Of a stretch of DNA of 64,000 nucleotides, positions 54,161 through 64,000 are shown piece after piece (the stretch's first letter is position 1; every line of letters begins with the position of its first letter). The position numbers were made by a program, and so were the translations under genes. This stretch comes from Cryptomeria japonica (Eukaryota > Streptophyta > Pinopsida > Cupressales > Cupressaceae): NCBI RefSeq assembly GCF_030272615.1, contig NC_081408.1:64786614-64850613 (forward strand), read 5' to 3'. Under the pieces are notes generated by a model, which was not told the origin of the DNA, searched no databases, and saw only the letters and a list, made by a program, of their open reading frames with translations.

Positions 54161-57100
54161 ATGGCATCCTCCTCTGCACCTGAATTTATAGCTAACCCTA
54201 CTCTAGTCGAGGTTATCAAACACCCTAGGCCCGTGTTTCAGTTAGTTCTCGAGATAGCCAAAAAGGATGATAACATAGGTGCATTCTCCCAAATTCCCAA
54301 AGGTGTTGTTTATGCAGAAGACCCTAGAATTTAAATCCACTGTCACATAGAAGAACTAGGAGATGAAAAAATCAAGGACATGTACAAAACACTTATCTGT
54401 GATGATTCCAAAAATGTGAAGCCTGAACATAAAATTGTTGAAACCCTAGGATTCACAGAGATCCTTAGCATTCTGGACTTTCCTAAGGCTACTGTTAGGA
54501 TAGTATTGAGCAGGGTTCATGGTTCTTTCTTTTGGCTAGATTCAGTCCACAAAATCAAAAAGGAAGTTGTGAAAGCTATAACAGGGTTACCTTCCACCGG
54601 TAATATGCTAGACAAAACTAAGAAGGTCTCAAATGACCTAGTAACCAAAGTAATAGGTGCCACATCTGACAAGAGATCATTGAGGGTTAATGATGTAACT
54701 GATATAAATGTAAGATTCATTAGCATGATTCTTGGTTGCAAAGAAACTCATGCCAATAGACTCAATTCAGTTTCCAGTTTATGCATAAAAAGTGCTTATG
54801 ACATGGTTAAAGATAATGTGAAAATTGATGTATGTGAATGGTTAAAAGATGAGTTGATTGATAACTTAGGCAAAATCAAGAAGGATCAGAAAAGAACATT
54901 TAGATTTGGAAATCTACTTGTATGCTTGATGCTACACATAACTAAACAGGTTCCCGGTATTAGCCATAAGAATCTTGGATTTGATATATCGGTAGGAAAA
55001 CAGTTGTCAGACCTATTCAACAACATGGGAAAAAGAAAAGAAAAGAATATCAGTGAGTATTTTCAAGCACTTAAGGCCAAAATGAACAAAAGAATTAGAT
55101 TGTCACAGAAAATTGTTGATAAGTATAAGGATGACATATGTTTGGTGATTAAAAAGGATGAGATCTGGATGAAAGCAGTGATCCTAAGAACAATTTGGGT
55201 AACAGAGATGGGTTATGAGACTGATGATCATATAATTGAGACTTATGCTAAAGAACTTCTGGAAGCACCAAATGAACCAAAGCAAGAAGTATTTGGTAGT
55301 GCTGAGACCATAGAAATACAAATTCAATCTAAGACGAGAGTGAAAAAGGTTGAAGCAGTTGTGAGAAGAGGTTCTAGACAGGCTAAGGCTATTAAAGAAG
55401 ATGTACTGAAACAAACTGGTATCACTGAGGATGAGTTAGGAACTCTATAGCTAGAGACTCACCGATCACCGGTAGCTACTTCTTCAGAGAGTAACATGCC
55501 TACAACTTTCAAAAGAGTTGTAAGGAAAAGGGATCCTTCATCGGCATCCACACCTTCACCTAGAAGGACTAGACAAAAACAACAGGCAGTAAGGTCATCG
55601 GTAAAGAAGACAACCTCAAAGAAAAAGCTAACACTAAAAGGAAAAGGACTCAACAAAATATTGCTCCAATTAATAGACTGCTAGATGAGATCACTGAAGA
55701 AGGAAATCTCAAAAACATCAACAGACTATATGACTCACTATCGGTTGATGAGAAAAAGCAAGTTGAAAATAGTGTTATCTTACACTTAGATATGTATAAG
55801 AAGTTTTTAATGGAAGTTGTAGATAAAATACTAGGTGAACCTTATAAGAGATTGGAAGCAAGGAGACAAGCTATTGTAGATCTTGATAAAAAGATAAAAA
55901 TTGAAAAATTACTTGTTGTTTACCCAGTAAACTCACCTGAGGAGATAGATGACTTAATTGCAGAAGCCAACTGGTCAGTATTCTTTACTACACATCGACA
56001 TATTGCATTAATGGTTGCAAGAGTGAATGAAGTAATAGAAGAAATAGAAAATGCATGGGATATATTCCTTGTGGAGAAGGAAAAGCAGGAAGAGTACCGA
56101 AACCCCAAGCCTATCAAAGTCTATCAAAAGGACAAAGATAAGGGTAAAGGAAAGGTTGGTGGTCCCCCAAGTTCAAAAATAAAAGATAACTTATCCCCAC
56201 CACCTCTGATTACTCCACCGGTAACAATAGCAGAAGATAAACTGATAGATGAAAGTATGGGTATAAAGGATGCAAACCCTAATCCTAAGGTACTATACAT
56301 AGTAAATAATGATACTCAAAAGGTCAACACTGTGATAGATAAAGATACAACCAGCAAGACAAATATGGCTAGTGAGCCACCGACATCTGACAACATTGAC
56401 AATACTAAAAGAAAAGTTGAAGTTGATAACACAGAGTAACAGGTAGAGACTCAGACTAAGACTAAACCAGAGCAACAAACAGAGAGACAAGCAGAGCAAC
56501 ATGCTCTGGAACAGGAACAAGTTCACATGGAAATAGAACCACCGGCAATAGGAGAGAAACAAAAACCCTTGCTTAAGTAAATGGAAACATAGACTGACCT
56601 ACAAGAGGTCACTACAAGCATGGTTACTTCCTCCACCAGTGGAATTCAGAATATAGGTTCCTCCTCTACAGGTTACAAATCAACAAATGTAACTGAAGTT
56701 CATTTGGATTCTTTGAAGAAAATAACTGATTGCAGTTCTCAAGCTTATAAAGCTATAGATGACACAATCCCAGTTTTGAAATTAATAACTCCTAACTATA
56801 ATATAGATAATAAGGATTCTGTAAGTCAACTTGACACATTATCAAAATACATTACTAACCACATAGTAATAGTTGACCAAATAAAGGAAGATGCACTCAA
56901 GGAGAAGTTGGAAAAAGAAAAATAAAAATTCTTTGAAAATCAAATAAAGAAGTGTACCAGAGAATTTGACACACTTCTACTGGAACTATGTAGCTCATTA
57001 AAGGAATTTAAAACTCTATACAGAGACATGTGTAAGACAAATTTTTTGACAGTTGACATAGATAAGAAAATGAGAAAGGTACATGATGAAATCAATAAAC

Positions 57101-57351
57101 TTGCTGACAATTTTGTTAACTCACCTGATACATTATCAGTTTTTGAGAAAAAACTAACAAGTTTTGAGGATGAATTACTTAAGTTAGAAAGAGAAAAGGA
57201 GACAATAATAAACAAGGCTAAGAATCTAAGACTAAGACTGAGTCCCAGACTGGATTATCTAGCATCTTTGAGGAAAGTAATATCTGAGGCATTAATACAA
57301 GGTCAGAAAACACCAGCAGAGCATATGCAGCAACTTACTAGTACGGTTTAA
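54161..57351 (+). pseudogene. Element H ORF2, unknown retroelement protein
   Basis: The ATG at 54161 opens MASSSAPEFIANPTLVEV, as in B. The N-terminal domain (to about 55200) has CHIEELGDEKIKDMY, RIVLSRVHGSFFWLD, AITGLPSTG, KIDVCEWLKDELIDNLGKI, FGNLLVCLMLHITKQVPGI and KYKDDICLVIKKDEIW. Then come a basic Ser/Pro linker (55490-55600), a helical part (YKRLEARRQAIVDLDKKIK near 55850), a Thr/Pro/Gln-rich tract (56160-56600) and a C-terminal coiled coil (57028-57351). Stops: TAA 54332, TAG 55448, TAA 56437, 56578 and 56923; one shift near 55645. About 1,060 codons. No enzyme motif. It is present in both the B/H and D families, so it was probably functional for transposition; exact role unknown. Confidence 0.8.
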
Positions 57352-57603
57352 AGAACAGTAAGAAATTGATGGAAAGCATAAATTTGGTTTTGGCAAATAT
57401 TTTTCAAATTGTAACCACCCAGCTATAGGGTTGAGAAATAAAACCATACTCTATTGACATCTTGACAACCTTTGTCATTGATGCCAAAGGGGGAGTAGTG
57501 GTATGAGAAAATAATTAGGTAATGACTCATCTTCTCAGGGGGAGTTCACACATTTTTGGATCACATATTTTTGGACGACACATTTTTGGATTTTCTCATG
57601 AGT

Positions 57604-57695
57604 GTTGCCATCAATGCCAAAGGGGGAGATTGTTAGCATATGCACACTCCAATGAGACATTGTAGGTGATTGAAGGTTTTTTCATTGATGGCAAC
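57604..57695 (+). promoter_or_regulatory. Element H polypurine tract and 13-bp inverted repeat
   Basis: GTTGCCATCAATG (57604-57616) and CATTGATGGCAAC (57683-57695) are perfect complements. They enclose the tract CCAAAGGGGGAGAT (57617-57630) and the first 52 bases of the 3' LTR. Two further purine tracts lie upstream near 57486 and 57536. Confidence 0.8.
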
Positions 57696-58438
57696 CTTAC
57701 AATCCTATGACACTGGCAAGACATCATACCGACACCAGCAAAGAAGACTCTACACCAGCACTTAGACTACTGGCATCGACAAGAAAAGGAAGCATATCGG
57801 CATAGAGGCCGACAGGATTTTTGTTGTAATATACTTTATTTATTATTGTAAAATCTTTTGTAAGCCGACTTGGCATGATGTAAAATGACTCATATATATA
57901 AGAGTTCATTGTAAAACATTGAAGGGGAGTGATAGTAGAAAAAGATATGAAATATGGAATGTAATTAGACAGACCTATTATGCAAAATATAGGTTAAGGG
58001 TTTATGTAAAAAGTAGAGCGGAAAATGGTATTGGATCTGGCATTATAGATGCTATTCTAAAGCAATACAAGACATTGGATTTATACAATCCATTTTGTAA
58101 GTCAGTGAGACTTCCACTTTGAGTAGTGTGCTCTAGGCATTTGGCCTTCCTGCATGTGCAGGCCCCTCTTGCAAGTAATATTCTCTTATTGGCCAGTAAG
58201 TGAATATTGTGGGTCACAAATCCCATTGAGGTTTTTCCCACACTAGGTTTCCTCATTAAATCTTTGTGTCATGGTGTGTTTTTCATGTGGTTGTTTTTAA
58301 TTCTATTTATTGCATTATTTCTTGCATACTGGTACACTATTATAATATGCTCTACATGTTTTAAGTTAAGAAATCACAAACCGGTTAGATACTGATTCAC
58401 CCCCCCCCCCCCTCTTAGTATTTGTGGGAATCCTAACA
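57631..58438 (+). repeat. Element H 3' LTR
   Basis: 808 bp, starting TGTTAGCATATGCACACTCC. TATA box TATATATAAG at 57893-57902. A longer C run near 58400 explains the length difference from the 5' copy. Confidence 0.93.
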
Positions 58439-58443
58439 GAGAT

Positions 58444-59910
58444 TCTTGGCATTATCTGAACAATTATGAGGACATGATGACATTGTATGTTGTCATTGAT
58501 GTCAATATGTTGAAGAAGAGATAACCGGTATGTTACCAAGAACCGATATAACATTGTGAACTGGTATGTGTGCCAAAGTGAAATGGTCTATCTGTTCAAG
58601 GTGAACTGGCATGTTGATATGAGAACCAGTACATGGACCCTCTGTATGACTACCGGTTAGTAGTCTCAGGGTTTTCGGTTGGTAGCCTCAGGGTTTCTGA
58701 ATTATGAGTTTCAAGCCTATGTGACTCAATCGGTGACTTTCTGTGATGAGTTGGAATTGCAATGAAGAACATACTGTGTTGCCATGTCAGCCTTGTGCAT
58801 GTTAAGGATCTTGCATGAAGGAGATTGTTCTCTTCTACCTCAGGAATGTGCAAAGTCTAGCAGCAGTGCAAATGCGTGATGGGTTATCAGTCACCAGGAA
58901 AGCGGTGGAAAATGAACGATGGTGAATGTCTTGAGATCAGTTCAAGACTGTTGCATTAAATGCAATATGTTCAATGGTCAGGATTGAACCATTTGAATTT
59001 CTTAACCTAACAAGTTTAGGGTTTAGGGTTTATGCTACTAACCTATCTCTTTACTATAAGGTCATTGTTGTGTTTCTTTCTGAAGTTGGCAAAAGTTGTA
59101 TGTGTTTATCCAAGTGAAGTGTTATGTGATTCTAGCTAGACCAGAGGAGAGAAGTGATATCTGCAATGTGTAAGTGCAAAAGATGAAGAGGAGCTAAAGT
59201 GGATCTACATTGGCATTGAGTGTTGTTACCAGATCATTGTAAAACCTGTTGATCTTTAACCACCTTAACAGTTGGAAAATCCCTTAACAGGGTAGCTCTA
59301 ACTATCTTACTAAAAATCCTTTAATAGAGTGACTCAAATTCATTGAGCTCTTTAAAATCCTCTAATAAGGTAACCTTTAACAGGGTTCAACCTTAACCGG
59401 GTGATCCCTAGCAGGATTGGTTCCTAACAGAACCCATTGTAATAAGTCTTTAATAGGACTAGGCTCCTAACAAAGGACTTCTAAAGAGTTCAAAACAACT
59501 TGTGGGTATTCATCCCCACCGTGGTTTTTCCGAGTTGGGTTTCCACATGAAAAATTTGTGTGTTATGTGTAGTAATTTTCATGTGATGGTTTAAGTGATC
59601 TGTGTCTGATAGTAAATCATGCTGAACTAGTTATTGTATTTGTGAAGATTGACTACCTGTTCATGCATAAAGGTGTAATGGAAGTGTAGCTCTAGGATTT
59701 TATGAGAAGATAAGTATTAACCAGTTTATGCTTATCTCAGCTATTCTAAGTTTAGCCGATTGTTCTCTTTTTAAGACTGGAATTACTGTTTTTCTACCAA
59801 AGCATAGTGTCTGTTGACTAACCAGTTTCAGGAAAGTGATTTTTGCTTGTACTGATTCACCCCCCCTCTCAATACCAGTTTGGTACTCATCATTCCTCAT
59901 TAAGTTATCA
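58444..59910 (+). repeat. Element E1 3' LTR
   Basis: It begins TCTTGGCATTATCTGAAC, a mutated form of TGTTGGCATTATGTGAAC, and ends ATTAAGTTATCA. 1,467 bp; collinear with 38439-39952 with small deletions, including one in the CCTTTAACAGGGT array (59277-59485). Confidence 0.92.
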
Positions 59911-59915
59911 AATTC

Positions 59916-61018
59916 AACTTCCTTCTTTTGTACCAAATCTTGGATAAAATGGTATTTTAGATCAAAGTGTTTAGTTCTACTATGATGTATGGGATTTTTA
60001 GCCAACTTTGTGGTGCTCATATTAGTATAATATATCACCATAGGCTAGACTTTTGTTTCACCTATCTCGTCAAGAAATTTCCTTAGCCACATTTCTTGAG
60101 TACCTATAGAGGTGATTGCAACATATTCTACTTTCGTGGAAAAAAGATAAATTATGCTTTGCTTCTTTGAATTCCTTGAAATAAAACCCAAACCAGAAGT
60201 AAAACAATTAACAAAAGTAGATTTTCGGTCATCCACACTACCTCCCCAATTAGAATCACTAACACCAACTAGATTAAATCTTTTAGTACTATAGTAATGA
60301 ATGCCAAAATTCATAATTCCTTTCACATACCTCAAAATTCTTTTTGCATCATTCGTATGTAAGTAAGAAGGTTCTGACATATACCTTGAAACAAGAGAGA
60401 CAACATATGCAATATCAAGCCTAGAGTGAGTGAGAAACATCAAGCTCCCAACTAAATCACTATAAGTTGTCCCATCAACTTTTTGAGGACCATCATCTCT
60501 ACACAATACAACTCCTTGATAAAGTGGGGTGGAGGCTAGTTTACATCTAGTCATTTCAAATTTTTTCAACATATCTTTGACATATTTTATTTGTCAAAGG
60601 AAAATTCCATCCTTACATTGATAAACCTTCATACCTACAAAATATTACATTAGTCCTAAATTGGACATCTCAAATTCCTTCATCATAGAAAATTTGAAGT
60701 TATCTTTCTTCATAGAATTGCTACCCATATACAACAAATCATCAACATACAAACTAATAATGAGAATGTTATTACCTTCTTGTCTATGGTATAGGGTAGG
60801 TTCACTCTTACTTCTAGTGAATCCATTCTCTTGAAAATACCCATCAATCCTTACATACCAAGCTCATGGTGCTTGCTTTAGGCCATACAAGGCCTTCTTC
60901 AACTTGTAAACTTGATGCTCCTTAGCCTGCACCTCAAAACCTTGTGGTTGCTCCACATAAATTTATTCTTCCAATTACCCATCTAAGAAGGCAATTTTTA
61001 CATCCATATGATGGATGC
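59916..61018 (-). pseudogene. Copia F RT and RNase H
   Basis: Minus-strand text: MDVKIAFLDG near 60990, a gap in frame, KKALYGLKQAP near 60880, YVDDLLYMG near 60735, MLKKFEMTRCKLASTPLYQG from 60572, SLVSRYMSEPSYLHTNDAKR, then RNase H with DSNWGGSVDDRKST and NPIHHSRTKHFDLKYHF near 59990. Stops interrupt at about 60968, 60644 and 60594. The text is cut at 59915 by E1 and continues at 38433. The RT differs from C and E, so this is a separate copia lineage. Confidence 0.85.
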
Positions 61019-61150
61019 CTGATAGGGATTCCCTAGCTTGCTCACACTTCTCCTATTGGTGTTTCTCACTCCACCAACTCCTCTAGTCCTTTCTATGCTT
61101 CAAGACCTCCTAGTCCTTCTCAAACTCTTCTAGGACTAAGAATATGTATA
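61019..61150. other. Junction sequence between copia F and element G
   Basis: At 61018 the F RT text stops abruptly and gives way to sequence beginning TGATAGGGATTCCCTAGC, which resembles 28436-28545. At about 61150 ORF2 text of the G copy starts without its first 110 or so codons. The segment may be a remnant of a third repeat or a recombination scar. Confidence 0.5.
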
Positions 61151-64000
61151 GGACTATGATTTTTGATGAATATGGAAATATCAAGCCTAAACATTAGATA
61201 GTGGAAACCCTAGGTTTCACTGAAATCCTCAGTGTCCCAGATTTTCCCAAGGATATCATAAGGATTGTGTTAAGCAGAGTACATGGTGAATTTTTCTGGT
61301 TGGACTTAATTCATAAAATCACAAAAGAAGTAATAAAAGTTGTAATAGGGTTACCCTCCATTGGTAACAGACCTGACAAAACAAAGAAGGTCTCAAATGA
61401 CATAGTGATAAACCTAACTGGTGCAAAATTTGATAAAAGATCTCTAAGGGTAAATGATGTAAAAGATATAAATGTCAGATTTATCAGTATGATCTTAGGT
61501 TATAAGGCTACACATGCAAATAGGTTAAATTCAATTTCTAGCCTATGTATCAAGAGTGCCTATGATATGGTCAATGATAATGCAATAATAGATATATGTG
61601 AATGGCTTAAAGATGAGTTGATAGACAATTTGGGAAAGATTAAAAGAGATAAGAAAGGAACATTCAGATTTGGAAACTTACTTGTTTGTTTGATGTTGTA
61701 CATAACCAAACAAGTAGCTGGTATTGGTGCTATAGACTTTGGCTTTGACATACCGGTAGGAAAACAACTATTAGATTTACTAAACAATATGGGAGAGAAC
61801 CGGGAGAAAAACCTAAATGAGTATTTTCAAGCATTGAAGGCTCGAATGAAAACTAGAGTAAGACTGTCACAATCTATTGTGGATAAGTATCATTGAAAGA
61901 AATTTTTTTGTGATCAAGAAAGATGAAATTTGGATGGAAGCAGTTGTCCCTAGAACTATTTGGGTAACTGAAATGGGCTATGAAATAGATGACAACATCA
62001 TAGAAACTTATGCAAAAGCCCTCCTTGAAGAACCCAAGGAACTTGAAGAGAAAGTGTTTGGTAGTGCTGTAACAATAGAAAGTACTATTCAATCTAGAAA
62101 AAGGGTTAAGAAAGTCAAAGCAACTATAAGAAAAGGAACCCAATAGGCAAATGCAATTAAGGAAGATGTGTTAAAAAAAACTCGTATAACTGAAAGTGAG
62201 TTGGAAGAAATTCAACCGAAAACTCATCTTTCACTGGTTGGAACTTCTTCTGAGAGTGATATACCGATAGAGTATAAAAGGGTTGAAAGGATAAGAAAAC
62301 CCTCATTGGCACCCTCTCCTACAGCAAAAAGAACAAGACATAAGCAATAGGCAGTAAGGCCTCCGACAAAGAAAATGACTCCTAAGAAGAAGAAGGAGAA
62401 ACAAACTATTACTCCTCTAGTCAAACTTCTTAGTGAAATAACAGAGGATGGCAAGTTGAAAAACATCAACAAAATATACAACACACTATTAGCAGATGAC
62501 AAACAATGTATAGAGAACAGTGTAATTTTACACTTAGATATATACAAGAAATTCTTAATGGAAGTTGTTGATGAAATTCCAAATAATCTGTATAAGAGAT
62601 TAGAAGCTAGAAGATTAGCCATTGTTGAGCTGGATAAGAAAATTAAGATTGAAAAATTACTTGCAGTGCATCCAGTTAACTCACTTGATGAAATAGACAA
62701 ATTAATCAGTGAGGCTTACAGGACAATATTCTCCATTGCTCACCAGCATGTAGCACTAATGGCTGGTAGAGTAAATGAAGTATCTGAGGAAACAACAGAT
62801 GGATGGGATATATTCTTTGTGGAAAAAGAAAAAGAGGAAGAATTACTCAGGCCAAGAACTATTAATGTATACCAAAAGGACAGAGATAAGGGGAAAGGTA
62901 AGGTAGATGGACCACCAAGCCTGAAAATAACTGATAATATGCCCCCACCTCTTTTAGATACTCCACCGGTAGACACTACTGACAGACAACCGACCATAGA
63001 GAGTATGGAGACTCCGGTAGAGGATACAAATCCTAAATCTAAAATTTTGTATATAGTAAATGTAGACACACATGAAGTAAATGTTATGGTTGATAGAGAA
63101 ACCACTAAGGATAAGGAGAAAAATGTGACTACTTAGTCACCGACTGCAGAGGTTGGGATGAACATAGAAAAACCTACACAAGTAGAGCAACCGACAGAGG
63201 ATACCACTGAGAAATTGGTAGATACAACAGAAAACCATCTAAAGAACCGGCAAAGGAGAGTTCAGAGGTACAAACTGAGATTACATCTAAGCAAACCAGC
63301 AGTTAAAAGCTCAGAGAAACCCTCTGAGATACAAATAGAGAAACCAAAACTAGTACATGTTGAAGCTCAAGTTCAGACAGAAACAATGCCACCAGCCCAA
63401 ATTGAAAAGCCCAAACCCCTACTTATAGAAATGCAAACACAGACTGACCTACCAGAGGTCGAATCAAGCAAGGTAATTACCACAATCGGTAGCATGAATA
63501 TCGTAAAGACTGTTAGACAAACATCTAGTACTTCTATGGCAGAATTAAGACCTACAAATGTAATAGAGGTCCTATTAGATTCAATAAAGAAGATCACAAA
63601 ATGAAATGCACAAGCCTATAAGGCTATTGATGATACAATTCCAATTCTTAAATTGATTGCACCAAAGTGCACAGTTGATAATAAGGATTCTTTAGGACAA
63701 CTAGACACATTGTCTAAGTTCATCACTGATAACATTGACTATTGATCAAATAAATGAGGATACATTTAAGGAAAGAATGATAAAAGAAAAATAGAAATTC
63801 TTTGAGGAAATTGTAAATAAGAATAAAGAGAAAATGGATACTCTATTACCAGAACTTGGAGAAATAATTTTTGACTTCAAGAAACTGTACAAAGACACTT
63901 GTAAAACAAATATTTTGACAGAGGACCTTGACAAGGAGATCAGCAAAGCACAAGATAAGATAAACAATATTGCTGACAATCTGATAGGTGCATTGGATTC
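61150..64000 (+). pseudogene. Element G ORF2, fragment running off the right edge
   Basis: It is collinear with ORF2 of B and H from the VETLGFTEIL block (61201) onward: RIVLSRVHGEFFWLD, IDICEWLKDELIDNLGKIK, FGNLLVCLMLYITKQV, then a shift near 61890, FVIKKDEIWMEAVVPRTIWV and the basic linker. The C-terminal half has YKRLEARRLAIVELDKKIK (about 62590) and Pro/Thr/Gln-rich text. TAG stops at 62144, 62348 and 63134 each replace a likely Gln. Further shifts lie past 63604. The first 110 codons, ORF1 and the LTRs are not visible, so the copy is truncated at its 5' side. Confidence 0.82.

Larger units (their letters stand above)
51847..58438 (+). mobile_element. Element H: non-autonomous LTR retrotransposon nested in E1
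   Basis: 6,592 bp, target duplication GAGAT (51842-51846 and 58439-58443). LTRs are 803 and 808 bp. Interior: primer site, ORF1, short spacer, ORF2, polypurine tracts. There is no protease, integrase, RT or RNase H text. It is the best-preserved full-length member of the B/H/G family. The insertion point is the junction of the E1 polypurine tract and 3' LTR. Confidence 0.93.
38439..59910 (+). mobile_element. Element E1: copia element containing E2 and H
   Basis: Bounded by a perfect target duplication AATTC (38434-38438 and 59911-59915). LTRs are 38439-39952 and 58444-59910. Coding pieces at 40024-40800 and 48287-51600 are separated by E2. H sits exactly between the polypurine tract and the 3' LTR. 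Without the nested elements it would be about 7.4 kb. It belongs to the same family as E2 and is SIRE/Maximus-like by RT text. Confidence 0.92.
38255..61018 (-). mobile_element. Element F: outer copia element, split by E1
   Basis: Minus-strand copia text occurs on both sides of E1: the RNase H tail at 38330-38433, and RNase H plus RT at 59916-61018. The reading frame joins correctly across the AATTC target (VEF before, RYIKTTKQLAYIFTKA after). Motifs such as YVDDLLYMG and STPLYQGV place it in a lineage different from C and E. Its upstream part is missing beyond 61018. It is the oldest layer of the nest. Confidence 0.8.

Overview
The window is plant nuclear DNA made almost entirely of transposable elements. 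I see no host gene, tRNA, rRNA or CRISPR array that I can support. The elements are Ty3/gypsy and Ty1/copia LTR retrotransposons with the plant initiator-Met primer site (TGGTATCAGAGC or close variants), CCHC zinc-knuckle Gags and large LTRs, nested up to three deep and full of stops and frameshifts. This fits a large-genome vascular plant; a gymnosperm is plausible, but the species cannot be fixed from sequence alone.

Layout. 1-7262: minus-strand gypsy element A running off the left edge, with a very long LTR (2434-7262) that holds AT microsatellites and an array of hairpins. 7263-8360 and 27755-28300: decayed coding-like flank. 8361-27754: apparent DNA element with terminal inverted repeats (TIRs), about 6.6 kb of its own sequence, containing two palindromic arrays, a minisatellite and a 290-bp MITE. 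Inside it sits minus-strand non-autonomous LTR element B (8826-21624, target-site duplication, TSD, CTATA), whose LTR was later split by plus-strand copia element C (14306-21008, TSD AGTTT). 28300-29955 is unresolved repeat-like DNA. 29956-37941: non-autonomous LTR element D (TSD CCTGG), inserted in what looks like the 3' LTR of minus-strand copia F. 38255-61018: F itself, split in its RNase H region by plus-strand copia E1 (38439-59910, TSD AATTC). E1 is split in gag by minus-strand relative E2 (40801-48281) and, at its polypurine-tract/3'-LTR junction, by non-autonomous element H (51847-58438, TSD GAGAT). 61150-64000: ORF2 of a further non-autonomous copy, G, running off the right edge.

The notable content is the group B, D, H and G. 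B, D and H have LTRs, a tRNA primer site and a polypurine tract, but encode no recognisable protease, integrase, reverse transcriptase or RNase H. Between the LTRs they carry ORF1 (long coiled coil followed by four or five CCHC knuckles) and a separate ORF2 of roughly 1,060-1,120 codons with a conserved N-terminal domain that I cannot name and a charged, coiled-coil C-terminal half. ORF2 is homologous between two families with different LTRs. The 3' part of the B/H LTR resembles that of copia element C, and B, H and C share the polypurine-tract sequence and an inverted repeat around it. The simplest reading is a non-autonomous system mobilised in trans by SIRE/Maximus-like copia elements.

Most copies are dead. 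Many stops are TAG where a relative has CAG, as expected from deamination of methylated cytosine. E1 and E2 share four stop positions, which suggests spread from already defective templates or recurrent mutation at the same codons.
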